From NCBI GenBank assembly GCA_039720395.1, contig CM077826.1, positions 27,980,430 through 28,044,429 of the forward strand: 64,000 nt of DNA, in the 5' to 3' direction. Source of the DNA: Liquidambar formosana. Taxonomy: Eukaryota; Streptophyta; Magnoliopsida; Saxifragales; Altingiaceae. This document shows, in pieces, positions 24,893 to 35,775 of this stretch; the stretch's first letter is position 1; every line of letters starts with the position of its first letter. A program made the position numbers and the translations under genes. A model generated the notes under the pieces. The model was given only the letters and a program-made list of their open reading frames with translations. It searched no databases and was not told where the DNA came from.

Positions 24893-27387
24893 GTTGTGCA
24901 TGGGTGCTTTCTGGAGTGTGTTTAAGTGCACTGTGAGTTTCTTTGCATTCTTAGGTATGTATTTTACGTAGGATATGTGAAGAAATCATTCATGCAGAGT
25001 GGTTTCTACGTAAAATTATCTCCAGATAGTTTTACTTAAGAGAGCTCGCCGTAAGGATGGTTATTTCACATTCTTACTTAAAATATTTACCTAAGACCTC
25101 ATGTTAGATTTTCTTTTCATGTTTAGGATTGTCATATGATATTTTCATCATGGTAATACCTATTTAGCATATTTTTGATAGTTTTGTGCATGTTAGGGTG
25201 CTTAGAGCATATAGGAGCATATTGGGATTGTGTTTTTCTTTTGATTTTTGTTATTTGCATGAGTATTAGGTCATTATATGCATGTTTAGTATTCTGTCTA
25301 GATTTGAATTAGGTCTCCTAATGATTATTTGAGCATGAATATGGTTGGCTTGAGCTTAATAATTGCCCTATAGAATACATAGGGTGATTAATTGGTGTTT
25401 TCTCGATGTTTCGGGATAATTTGCATATGGTAAGTGGTTTTTGGTAAGTCTTTTTGTGGATTGTTCTCTTCTCCCCCCCTTGGGTTATTGTCTTTACTTT
25501 AAATTAGAAGTCCTAAGTTTCCAACTCTCTCAAAATTCTGTTTTATTTGGAGTTCTATTCTCTTTTGTATTCAAATCACTTTAGAAGTCTATTTGAGTTA
25601 GAATTCTATTCTTTCTCAAATACCTACTTTTTCTCAAACTATTTTTAGAAACTCCTAAGTTTTTAAAACCTTTATTAAGTTGGAAACTTAGAGTTTATAG
25701 TTCATTGTAAGGGAGTAACCCCTTTTTAATCGAACTACGTGGACTTTAATCCTTGCATCTTTGTATGTAAGGTACGTAGGCGCTCATTTGATGTTCAAGT
25801 CCGCCCTAGGATACTAAGTGTCCTAGGTTTTCTTTTTCTTTCTTTTTATCCATTTATCCATTATATATGATTGCTAGAGGAGTAGGATGGATTTGTTCCT
25901 TATTCTTTGCCTCTCTTGCATACTTTCTACCTCTCTTATTTGTTCATGGATGTTTACATGCTTCATGGATGTTTACATGCTTTATGGATGTTTATTTGCT
26001 TTATGAATGTCTATGGATGAATGAATAGTTTGTGGATAATTCTTTACATATGCATGGTGACTAATTAGGAAGTAATTGAAATAGCCCATATAAATTCAGA
26101 GACCCATTTTGGGGCGATGTGGGTGCCTATAGGATGTTTCCTAGAACCTTCTTACATCGCAACTTAGTCTCCGAATCCTCTCTTGTTTTGTTAAGACCTG
26201 CTTTTCCTTGATCGGAGTCATGTGTTTGGTTTTCTAAAGGTTTCTTTTTAAAACTATTTTCATGGTTTTCCTTTTTTCCTTAAAAAATGAGGTGGCGACA
26301 CCTTGTTTGTTATGTTTTTGTGAACTTTTTAAAATCAGATTTTTATTAATTTAAATTTCTACAAGTCTATTTAAAAGAAGGGTTTTCCTCTCCTCCCGGA
26401 TTGAAACCCATGGTTCACAGTATTTATTTATGTCTTCCACCTGTGAGATGAAATAGAATTTAAGGAAAATCATATAAAAAAATTAAAAGGTCATAAATAA
26501 AACCTAATAATGAATAAATACTAATATTTTGAATTAAATTATTAATTACCTCTATATCAAGATATTTAGTTCTAATATTATACGGGGAAGGAGGATTAAC
26601 CCCTGTTCCAGAAGACAGAGCTTCAGCAATCATATTTTTGAAGTGATGGGAGGCGGCCTTCTCAGGCGGGACATTCTCATGTATAAAGAATTTTGCAACT
26701 AATCTACGTAAGCCCTCCTTTATCTTTGCCTTTACTAAAAGCATTCTTAATAGTCCTTTGCTTTGATTGTGATGATCTATACAGAAAAGGAATAGGGGGG
26801 GACATGAGTTTCTGGCACCCAAACGCTTTGACTACGTTTAAGTGGAGGCGTTGGTCCTTTATTTTTACTTCTACTAGAACCTGAGCCATCAGCACCAGAA
26901 CTTCCAAAACTAACCTCTGATTGGAATTTTCTCTTTTGCTCTTCTTCCCATTCACTAGCCTTTAAAGCATGGTAGGCTTTTTTATAGTTCTTTCTTTCTT
27001 GCGCATCCAAATTTGTTGGGTACATCATAATGTCCTCATCATCATCTTTATCAGCATCATTTGATTGGGATTCTAATATATCACCCCTTAACATTTGTCT
27101 AACATTTGAATCTCTCTTTGCCTTTGCTGCCTTTACTGTAACTTTCCCTAACAAAAGTTGATACATCTCATCTTTTACCTCTGGAGGCATATTGTTGCAA
27201 GGTGCTATATTATTTTTTGGATTTGACCCCAATAAATGGTACTTAAGCCACGTTGCCCCACCACTCTTCCATGTCTTCTAACAATACTTACATTGGATAC
27301 CACCTACTGTACCTCTATATGACTCCCATGTTCCTATACAAGATCAACGCTCTTCGCTCCTATCATCTTTTGCTAAAAGTATGCAAT

Positions 27388-28430
27388 TGCAAATCTCATA
27401 ATTGTATATAAGTATATAACTATATAAGTGTATAAGTAATTAAATATAAGTTGTATAATCAAGTACGTGTATAAGAATAAATTAATTTGGACGAGCTAAT
27501 AGCTTACTAACCATTATTATTTCGTAGACAAATTAAATGATGAACACTTGTAAAACATATAAGTATATAACTATATAATGATATAACTAATTAACTATAT
27601 AATAATTGAAATAATAAGAAATTATGATTTATGATTTATGAATTACTGTTTAAGGGATTATAAATTTATTACTTTAAGACAAATTCATAATTGTATATAA
27701 CTATGTCTATATAAGTGTGTAAGTAATTAAGTATAAGTTGTATAATCAGTACGTGTATAAGAATAAACTAATTTGGACGTGCTAATAGCTTACTAACCAT
27801 TATTATTTCGCAGATAAATTAATTTGAACACTTGTGTAAAACATATAAGTATATAAGTATATAATGGTATAAGTATATAACTAATTAATTATATAATAAT
27901 TGTAATAATAAGAAATTATGATTTATGAATTATTATCTAAGGGATTATAAATTTATAACTTTAAGACAAATCTCATAATTGTATATAACTATATAAGTAT
28001 ATAAGTAATTAAGTATAAGTGTATAACTATATATGTATATTTAATCCTATTGTAGGTTTGGTTTTCCTTGATTGATAGATGTCATTTATATATATCCAAC
28101 ATAGTGCCATGTTAGTTTTTTATTTATTTATTTATTATTATTTTTTTATTTTAAATATAAATAAATAAATAACTCGTCCACCAACCAGAAGGTCCCATAT
28201 AATGATCAAGTTGTTAGGAATATATAAGTTGTATAATCAGTACGTGTATAAAAATAAATTAATTTGGATGAGCTAATAGCTTACTAATTATTATTATTAT
28301 TTCATAGACAAATTAATTTTAACACTTGTTAACTATATAAATAATAATTGAAATAATAAGAAATTATGAATTATGATTTATGAATAACTGTCTAAGGGAT
28401 TATAAATTTATTACTGTCTAAGGGATTATA
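27388..28430. repeat. Three AT-rich tandem units of about 288 bp, third interrupted
   Basis: Units start at about 27391, 27681 and 27968 (AAAT(C)TCATAATTGTATATA). Each contains TTGTATAATC, GTACGTGTATAA, GAGCTAATAGCTTACTAA-like and TAAGGGATTATAAATTTAT blocks. The third is split by about 180 bp (28036-28216) holding a TTTATTTATT / AATAAATAAA inverted repeat. The array lies 5' of the hAT transposase, in the element's upstream region. Confidence 0.8.
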
Positions 28431-29784
28431 AAAAGAGCAACAAAGTTCGTTAGGCACATTTGTTAAAAGTGTACAATTGTATAAATTAAGTAATGAACAT
28501 AATATAAATTATATAATCTTTAAGTCTTCAATTAATTGTTTAATGCATTGCCTGTTTAATGTTGCCTGCTGGTCTGCTACTTGCTTTCTTCTCTGCTTTT
28601 TTTTATCTTCTTAGCTTCTTTTGATTTTTCTCAACTCCTTCTTTACTCTTTGCTTCCTTCTTTGTTTAAAAATCACAACTTCACTTCACTTATAGTGGGA
28701 ATGAAGTGATGACCCAGCAAGCAGCAGTTCATATTTCACATGAAGGAGTGAAGCTATGAGGGAATGACAATTATTTTGAAAAAAAAGCCATGCTGCAGCT
28801 GGTGGGAGGGTTCTTTCACATTTTCACTTGATCATTCAGCAGCAAAAGAAAAAAAACAGCCACTTATTGAGTTATTTCTTTCATTCCTTTCATAATTTTC
28901 ATTCACGTGAAGGAGTGGGAAGGCTGTGAGTGGAGTGGGAAGGCTGTGAGTGACGAAAATACCATTAATTTGGGGTGGGAAGGACTGAACTTTGCCAACA
29001 AATTCTACCAGCAGCAGAGCACCTAAGGGAAAAAAGCAAAGAAAGATTGAAGAAGGACGGAACTTTGCCCAAAAAATCAACTAGCAAGCAGAGCATTAAA
29101 GGACGAAACTTTGAAGGAGTGCTGTATTTCACACTTTCACGTGAAAGGGAGCACTAATAATGGAGGAAAAGCATAAGCAAATAGCCAAAGAAAAGGCTAA
29201 TCAAGCATCTGGAAAAACGATATTCCTTCTAGGGTCGATATCGTCGATATATCGACGATATATCTACAAAATCTCCACGATAAATCAAAGAAATCAGACG
29301 AAATTTAAAGAAATCGATATATTGACGATATCTTTCAAAATTGAGTTTTTTTCAAAATCCTTCAATATGGCAATATCATATTGTATCGCTCACCTCTAAT
29401 ATGACGATATATCGCAACATTTTGGTCCATGCGTACACCCCACCCATCAAGTAGCTGTTTGGGACGTTAATGTAGATAGCTCACGTCATGCAAAAATTGG
29501 CCTTAAATCCACATTTTAACCTTTTTGAAGACAAAACAATGCATTTGGACTGAGATAAGCTTTTAAAAGCTCATGTTGCATCAGATTATGCTCACTATAA
29601 TAAAAGGGAAAGAGGGAAAAAAGAAGATGGAAGACGGTTTCAAGGAGGCTTGGCTTTGATTATACGTGAAAGCTTGCACCTATCCCCCTGTGGCCCGTTT
29701 CTTTATCCTTTTACCATATTTCTTTCCTTTTTTTCTCTTTCACCTGATGTCAACCAATGGATATGGGAATAGCGGTGGGAAAAT

Positions 29785-29972
29785 TTGTGGGAAAAAAAAT
29801 TGCCGAAATTAAGGGAGGTTGCTGGTGATTAGAAAATTTATGGGTTTCAAGTGTGTTTGAAAGAAAATTGCTGGAATTAATGAAGGTTACTGACGGTTAG
29901 AAAATTTATGGGTTTCAAGTGTGCAGGAAAGAAAATTGCTAGAGTTAATAGAGGTTGCCGACAGTTAGAAAA
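29785..29972. repeat. Three tandem units of about 67 bp
   Basis: The units share AAAATTGC(C/T), GGTT(G/A)C(T/C)G and TTAGAAAATTTATGGGTTTC. The third is shortened. The array is in the right arm of the Mutator-type shell. Confidence 0.75.
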
Positions 29973-30510
29973 TTAGAGAAGATTTATGCAGAAGTGGTTG
30001 TAAAGGTGATGTGTGTGGTTGGGGCAATAGTTGGAGGACGTCGGTGAGTGGTGGTAATGGTTGCTGTCAAGGGTTCATGTGTGCCTCCATAACCATGGAC
30101 TGAAGGGTAATCATCGATATTAACACTTTGCATGGAGAAATATTCCTTAACGAACTGATCTCCATCCTCGATTATCAAACTCCAACCACAATGTTAGATT
30201 TTTCGAAGTGAACTCTCTCCTTTCAACTCTATAAACAAAGGAGAAATGGGTATCCTAAAATGAATTTTATGATTTTAATTGGGTAATACACTAAGGCTGC
30301 TTTTAATGTATTTTGTTTATGCAATTTGTTGTTTTCTATTAAAACGATGTGCTTTATAGAGGGTAAGTCTGTCATTTTACAACTTCGTTAACTTCCGTTA
30401 AATAGTCCGTTCTGACAAGGAGAGGGTAGTGTATTTTCAGAAAGTATGAGGGTGTCAGTGTTTTTGTTAGTAAACACAGGAGGTGTGAATGTAATTTACC
30501 TTAATAAATA

Positions 30511-31080
30511 AAAAGATTAGTAGTTGTTTTCTTTGGAGGGTGCCAAGACTTAAAAACTAGACATTTGAGAAATGTTCTAACATCTCAACTAACATAATAG
30601 AGAGAAGGCTAGTGAGTAGTTGTTTTCGTGTTACAAGGATATGCACAAAGGCTGCAACAAGAAACTTAGTGAAAACCTATTTTCTGAAGTTGAACTTCAA
30701 CAAGAATTATGTCCTAGAGCAACCTTTACACTATGATAGAAACTTTAGTGGGAATAAAACCTTCCCACAAATGGGATGACCAAGGAAATGTAATAAGGTT
30801 AAATAGTGCTCTCTTTAGTATCTACAATATCAAATAAGTTGTAGAGAAAGATGTTGGAATATCCTAAGCTTTGTTGGAATCTACAAATTTTGAATAAGAG
30901 GCTGTCTCAATGAATTATCTTGCCAAAAATCAACATCTACCCCATCCCCAACTAGTCCATTGAGCATGAAATATGATTTTAGAAAGGAGTCTCATTAATA
31001 ACCATATTTTTGTAAAGCAACTTGTTTGATCTAGATTTTTGAAGAATCTATTCTTATACATGCTAGTTGAAACCATAATA
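30511..31080. other. Unassigned DNA between nest 1 and a gypsy relic
   Basis: No gene or clear element was recognised. It may be further decayed retrotransposon sequence upstream of the integrase relic, since that relic runs directly out of it. Confidence 0.4.
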
Positions 31081-31830
31081 GTCATTCAGATTCATTAGCT
31101 ACTATTTCTTCAAAAATACAAATGCCAGAATTAAAGATGTCTAATGATCTAATAGTAATGCAAAAAACCTACTCCTACTACTTTGTTAAGGAAGATGTTG
31201 ACAATGTTGATGATGTAAATTGTTGTCATATTAGTACTGGGGACTTTATATATGGAGAATGATTATTTGGCCAAGGGAGTACTACCAAGAAAATCTTTAG
31301 GCTTGATATGTGAGGAGACAAAGTTTTATATATCATTTTCTAAATGGTGTGTTGTATCACAAAATTTCTTATGGAATTATTTACGATGTGTGACCACTAA
31401 ACAAGCTACTCTACTAATCCACAAAGTACATGAAGGAGATTGTAGGGAATATGCTGGTGTTACAAGATTGTTTTCCAAAATACAATAGTTGAGCTATTAT
31501 TGCTCAACCATGGTTCATGATTGTAATAATTTTTCCAAAAAACACCATTTATGTTAGATCCATTCTCCAAAATTTTTGCATCCTATCAAAGCTTATTAGT
31601 TATTCCAATTATGGTATTAGACCTTACTATTAAGATCAACACAACATCAATTAAAAATCATATTGGGATTATAGTAGCTAAAAATATTTTTAAAAAATTT
31701 GGGTAGAGACAATACCACTCCAAAGAGCTATTTCTAAAGTAGTAGCTCTTTTTAGAGTTTCACAAAAGTTGATTACTGATCATGGAACACAATTCCATGG
31801 GAAGATAGATGAGTTGTAGTTTGTATATAT
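31080..31830 (+). pseudogene. Ty3/gypsy polyprotein relic (H2C2 finger and integrase)
   Basis: 31252-31488 encodes FYISFSKWCVV, then LRCVT followed by IHKVHEGDCREYAGV, matching the zinc-finger lead-in of Tat-type integrases. After a stop, YYCSTMVHDCNNF and KKHHLC continue the zinc-finger region. Near 31750-31815 LITDHGTQFHGK matches the integrase D-D-E core motif. Stops are common. No LTR is attached, so it is a fragment. Confidence 0.75.
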
Positions 31831-32279
31831 GTTTACTTGAAATCATGTGGTAATGAGCCAACAATGATTCAATTAATGGAGGACATTATTCGAAAATGGT
31901 AACCCCGGCTGTAGGGGAATTATATAAGATTCTTTTCTATTCTATATTATGATGAAAATAAGGAAAATCTCTAAAATCATTGTGACATGGTACTCTAAAA
32001 GGGTGACAGGTATTAGAGTAATGAGGACATTATTTAAACTCTAAAGCATGAAGCCTCCCTTGAAGAAGCTTCTAAGAATATGCATTAAAATTGTCCTCCC
32101 CTACCTATAGCCCAATATTTTTGGAAAAAAAATATGCAATTATATCGTTTAGTCAAAAAGTTTTTGACAGGTGCATATCGAACACAACTCTTATGATTTC
32201 AGAAATAGAGAACACCCTAATCAATCTCTCATTCATCATTGGAGTTATATGAGTTTCAATACATTACACCATCTTCTCC
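31831..32279. other. Unassigned AT-rich DNA
   Basis: No feature was recognised between the plus-strand gypsy relic and the minus-strand LINE. It may be decayed retrotransposon sequence. Confidence 0.4.
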
Positions 32280-33250
32280 ATTCTGCTAGGGTTAGATGAT
32301 GAGAATATGTTTGAAAGTATTCAACTGCTATCTTTCTAACTTGATGTTCTTCAATACACCACTTCTCATTATTGTCCTTTAACTTGTTAATAGAGTTTCT
32401 TATGCTTCTTTGAATCATTCATTTAGAGAGAGATTTTTGCTTCAAATAGGTCTCTTTATCCTCCAAAACTTTCCTTGATTTTAACTCTAACTCCTTAACC
32501 CTATTTATATCATACCCTATTGTTCTTTATGAATTTTCTTTGATATTAAGCTTTCAACATGCTAATCTACACACCTTAACATACTAATCTATCTATTTGC
32601 TTTGATTTTAAGCTTTGAACATACTAATCGACCTCTTCCTTTTATTCTAATCTACTCGCCCCTATCTACACGCCTTAATTTCTCATGGAACCAAAATATA
32701 TAAGAACTTATAACAGTTTTGCCCCAATTTTTGTGAATGATTCTTGCACAATCTTCCTTTTTAACCACTTTTGATTAAATTGAAAAGATGTCTAGCTTCC
32801 TCTTCCTCGAAGCATGTTTAGTATCCAAAAATATAGGCCAATGATTAGACCCTACCACCTCCAGATGAAAAACCATCACATACCCAAATAAGCACCTTCA
32901 GTATTCGAACCTATCGCGTGATCAAGTCATTCTTTGAAATTATTACCCTCTTCTTTCTCTTTTGCCAAGTAAGTGTCAATCCAAAAAAATCCAAGTCAAT
33001 TGCTCCAGTATTGTGGGTAAATTCTTGGAAACACCACATTATCTTAGAGTCTCAAATAGAGCCTGGTTCCCTTTTATTTCTCTGCCATGGAGAATATCAA
33101 TGAAGTCCCCTATAAACCTTGCAATTCTCATTCTTCCCACATCAATTCACTACATCATTCCATTGATCCTTCTGTATATACTATTTTGAACTCGCATAAA
33201 CACTGATAAGCTTCCAATTCTTCATTGTAATAGTATTCTTGACTATGGCC
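32280..33250 (-). pseudogene. LINE endonuclease and linker relic
   Basis: On the minus strand, GDFIDILHGREIKGN near 33110 matches the endonuclease GDFN block. VVGSNHWPIF near 32840 matches the endonuclease SDH block. KVLEDKETYLKQKS and IAVEYFQTYS near 32460-32310 match the endonuclease-RT linker. Several stops and frameshifts occur. The RT and later domains are absent here. Confidence 0.72.
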
Positions 33251-33955
33251 TCAATAAAGAACTAAAAATGCTCTACCACTTACACATCGCTCTCTTCCTT
33301 CTATAGCAAAGCCAAGCCTCATTTATGCCAATTGGTTTTATTACACACATTTATAACCCAAAATTCATTTCAACAAAACTTCCATTCTCCTATTTTGTTT
33401 TTTGTTTTTTATAAGTACCTATTTGGTTTTTGGTTTTCATAAGGAGCACTATGTCAAGGATGAAGCTTAATTAGCTCCTTTAAATTTCGAATTGTTAGGA
33501 GTTAGGGGTTCCCTAGACCTTAACAATTCCATAAGATAATCTTCATTTATGTTTTAGGTGCCATTTAAGGTTGGCATTCCCCACCTGTAAGCAAAATAGT
33601 AGCTAACCTCCTTATATCAGTTTTATCACCATTCTTTTTCTCAAAATTATCTTGAAAATCATCTCCAATGTTATTTTTAGTACTCTGTATTCAAACCCTC
33701 AATTTCCTTTTTCTCATTCAGATTATGGGAAGTAGATACAACAACTAAGTATATCTCGTTTCTCTTTTTTCGATGAGCCTTTTAGTTTTTATTTAACTTT
33801 CAATGAAGTTTGGCCTTCCACTTACGCCCTCACCCCAAGAACTTTGTTGTAGGATTCAAATGCACTATAATTCTTCTTGAAGGTGAAGCAGCAAACCTTT
33901 TACAAGCTAAGTGTTCTAACCCAACACTTGCTCATAACAACTCTATGTGTCAGAC
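33251..33955. other. Unassigned, possibly 5' part of the inverted LINE
   Basis: By position this could be LINE ORF1 on the minus strand, but no diagnostic motif was seen. Confidence 0.3.
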
Positions 33956-35015
33956 TTAGGCTGCGTTTGTTATAAGGGAATGAGGTAGGGAATGAAACGG
34001 TGATTTCATTGCCTTAAAAAAAGTGAGTGTTTGGTAACTCAAGGGAATGAAATAGCCATTCCTTCGTGGGGGTCTATGTTATGACTCAAATTAATTAAGT
34101 CGTGATCAATATTAATAAAACTAGTTTAATTAAGAAAATCATTTAGGAAGTACATGGATGACACTTGTTAGAAAACCTGCAATTTTAATAAAAATTTCGG
34201 CATGTTCCATTCGTAAATGGAACATTCTATGATAAAAACCTGTATAAAATAGTCATAAAATTCCTTATCATCCATCATTGGTATCATCACATGCTAAATA
34301 AACCATATAAAGAAACTGACGAAATTAAAATATTACAAACCATAAATTAATACACGTCTATTGCCCATTGACCGAATACTGTCGACACCCCATTTTCATC
34401 CCTAAGAGTTCATGAACTCATTTCATGAGTTCTTGAAGCACTTAGAAGTCTCTAAGCTTTAAAGGACATTTTTGCCCTTTTAAACTTATGAGAATGGTTC
34501 ATTATTGCATGCATATTTTTGTTTGATTTTTACATTCCATCACTTGCATTTAGTTTCTAGGTGCATTAGGATATGTATGTGCAATTTGGTTCAATTTCAG
34601 ATATGTCTGAATAGTTAATTAGAACTAGTTGCGACTTGAAGGGCAATTTCATCTTTTAACTCGCTATTTTTTCCAATTGACCTTGAAACTCATCCCGAAT
34701 TATTTCATTGAGTTCATAATGATGAAAATAGTCTAATTGTAGTGTCAATTTAAGGATTGATTAAGTTTAAGATTGATTTACCACATTATTCACCTATTGG
34801 CTAATTGATCCTTTTCGGTCAACCACCTTGTTAAACCTAGCCACTTGACCATGGTTGGAGATTTTTGGTTAAAGAATATTCTAAACTTGTTCTTCATTGT
34901 ACTATGAGAATTTTGGCTTTTGAATTACTCAATTTGAAGTTAATTTGAGGAAGATATAGCCGTTTTAAGTTAAAAACCCGAAATAAGTCAAAACCAGGTG
35001 AAACCTAAGCTTAGT

Positions 35016-35072
35016 CTTGGGTGACCGGTTCACCCAACCGGTCCAACTGGTTCATTCAATCGGTCTCCTGAG
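35016..35072. other. Inverted-repeat cassette in U3 of LTR B
   Basis: CTTGGGTGACCGGTT pairs imperfectly with AATCGGTCTCCTGAG around AACCGGTCCAACTGGTT. It begins 636 bp from the LTR start, as in LTR A, and lies about 209 bp before the TATA box. Confidence 0.75.
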
Positions 35073-35775
35073 CCCCGCATATATTTCTCCCTATTTTCAA
35101 GTATACGCGTTTTGAGACTCTCCTACTTCGTTTTTTTTTTTTTTTTTTTTTTTTTCAAAAGAGTTTTAATCCTATTGGAAAGTGATTTTGAGTTGTTTGA
35201 GGATCAAAGGAGTTAATAATAGTCTTACATTAGTTTTATAGTGAATTAATCTCAACCATTGAATCATAAGGTTGGTTAGCTATAAATATAGACCCTCTTA
35301 TCAGCATTAGAAGACTTTTGACACTCCATATTCACTAGAAAGAGGGGGATCACGAATTTGCACACACATATACAATTTGAGAGAGCATTCTACTATATTT
35401 TTGAAGAAAAATAAGAAGGAGTTCAAGCCTAAGAAGAAGGAAGAACGCAGCGAAGGTCTTCTTTGTTGTAAGTTTCCATTATCTCTCCCTATCTTCTTAT
35501 AATCAATTCTCTGCATGTCTAGGGCTTGTTATTGATTTGAATATCATGTTTAATTAATATTATTGAGTTTATATGATTGTTATTGATGCAAACATGCTAG
35601 TGGAGTAGGATTTTGTGAATTGTGTGTTGAATAGTGATTTTCTCTCTCTAGAATAGGGGTATGTTTTGCACAGCATATTAGTTGATGTGTTAGGGTTGTT
35701 TTCTCTTCATGATTCATTTATATGCATGATTTTAAGCATTTTTCATATAGAACACTTTTTATGTAGGGTTCATCT

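Larger units (their letters stand above)
22066..26419 (+). mobile_element. Solo LTR 'A', about 3.0 kb net, Ty3/gypsy Tat-like
   Basis: It starts TGTAGACACCCCATTTT and ends GGTTCACA, between GCATT (22061-22065) and GTATT (26420-26424), a 5-bp duplication with one change. It shares sequence over its length with LTRs B (34380-40247) and C (35776-38799). Near the 3' end is GAGGTGGCGACACC, a motif I associate with Tat/Ogre-type LTRs. A TATA box lies at 22958-22966. No internal region or second LTR is present, so it is a recombination-derived solo LTR. It splits the hAT transposase. Confidence 0.9.
19571..27390 (-). pseudogene. hAT transposase (BED, DUF659, hATC), disrupted
   Basis: Read from high to low coordinates, a BED zinc finger comes first (about 27310-27180: CKYC, then KYHLLG and APC), with an in-frame TAG at 27278-27280. 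An N-terminal acidic segment follows (27232-26777), then a frameshifted part near 26700. The solo LTR 22066-26419 interrupts next. The DUF659-type catalytic region follows (22060-21770: IIMCDGWTDPTK, VTNNGSNYKKA) and PCAGHCIDLIFE near 21740. The hATC dimerisation domain with SACERNWS is near 20560, followed by a TAG at 20527-20529. A Q/Y/P/S-rich tail ends at 19571. At least two stops, one frameshift and the LTR insertion make it nonfunctional. The tail frames 20321-20127 and 20164-19571 remain open. Confidence 0.88.
19056..29431 (-). mobile_element. hAT transposon with decayed transposase, about 6 kb net
   Basis: Termini are CAAGGTCTTTAATATTGATA at the left and, reverse-complemented at the right, CATGGACCAAAATGTTGCG. 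The flanking octamers TGTACACC (19048-19055) and CGTACACC (29432-29439) differ at one base. Both subterminal regions carry CGATATAT units and match the two ends of the MITE at 3597-4329. The transposase lies on the minus strand, split by the LTR at 22066-26419. Without that insertion the element is about 6.0 kb, a normal size for an autonomous hAT. It sits inside the Mutator-type shell. Confidence 0.92.
18944..30501. mobile_element. Non-autonomous Mutator-type element, outer shell of nest 1
   Basis: Nine-bp target duplications TAATAAATA lie at 18935-18943 and 30502-30510. The left arm GGGTAAATTACATCCACAG is mirrored at the right end, and similarity continues about 85 bp through CCTGTGTTTAC, AAAACACTGA and GAAAATACACT. 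Removing the inserted hAT element leaves about 1.17 kb with no transposase. The right arm holds a three-unit tandem repeat and a minus-strand frame (29984-30178) starting MIIEDGDQFVKEYF that may be a captured gene piece; its source was not recognised. Confidence 0.9.
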
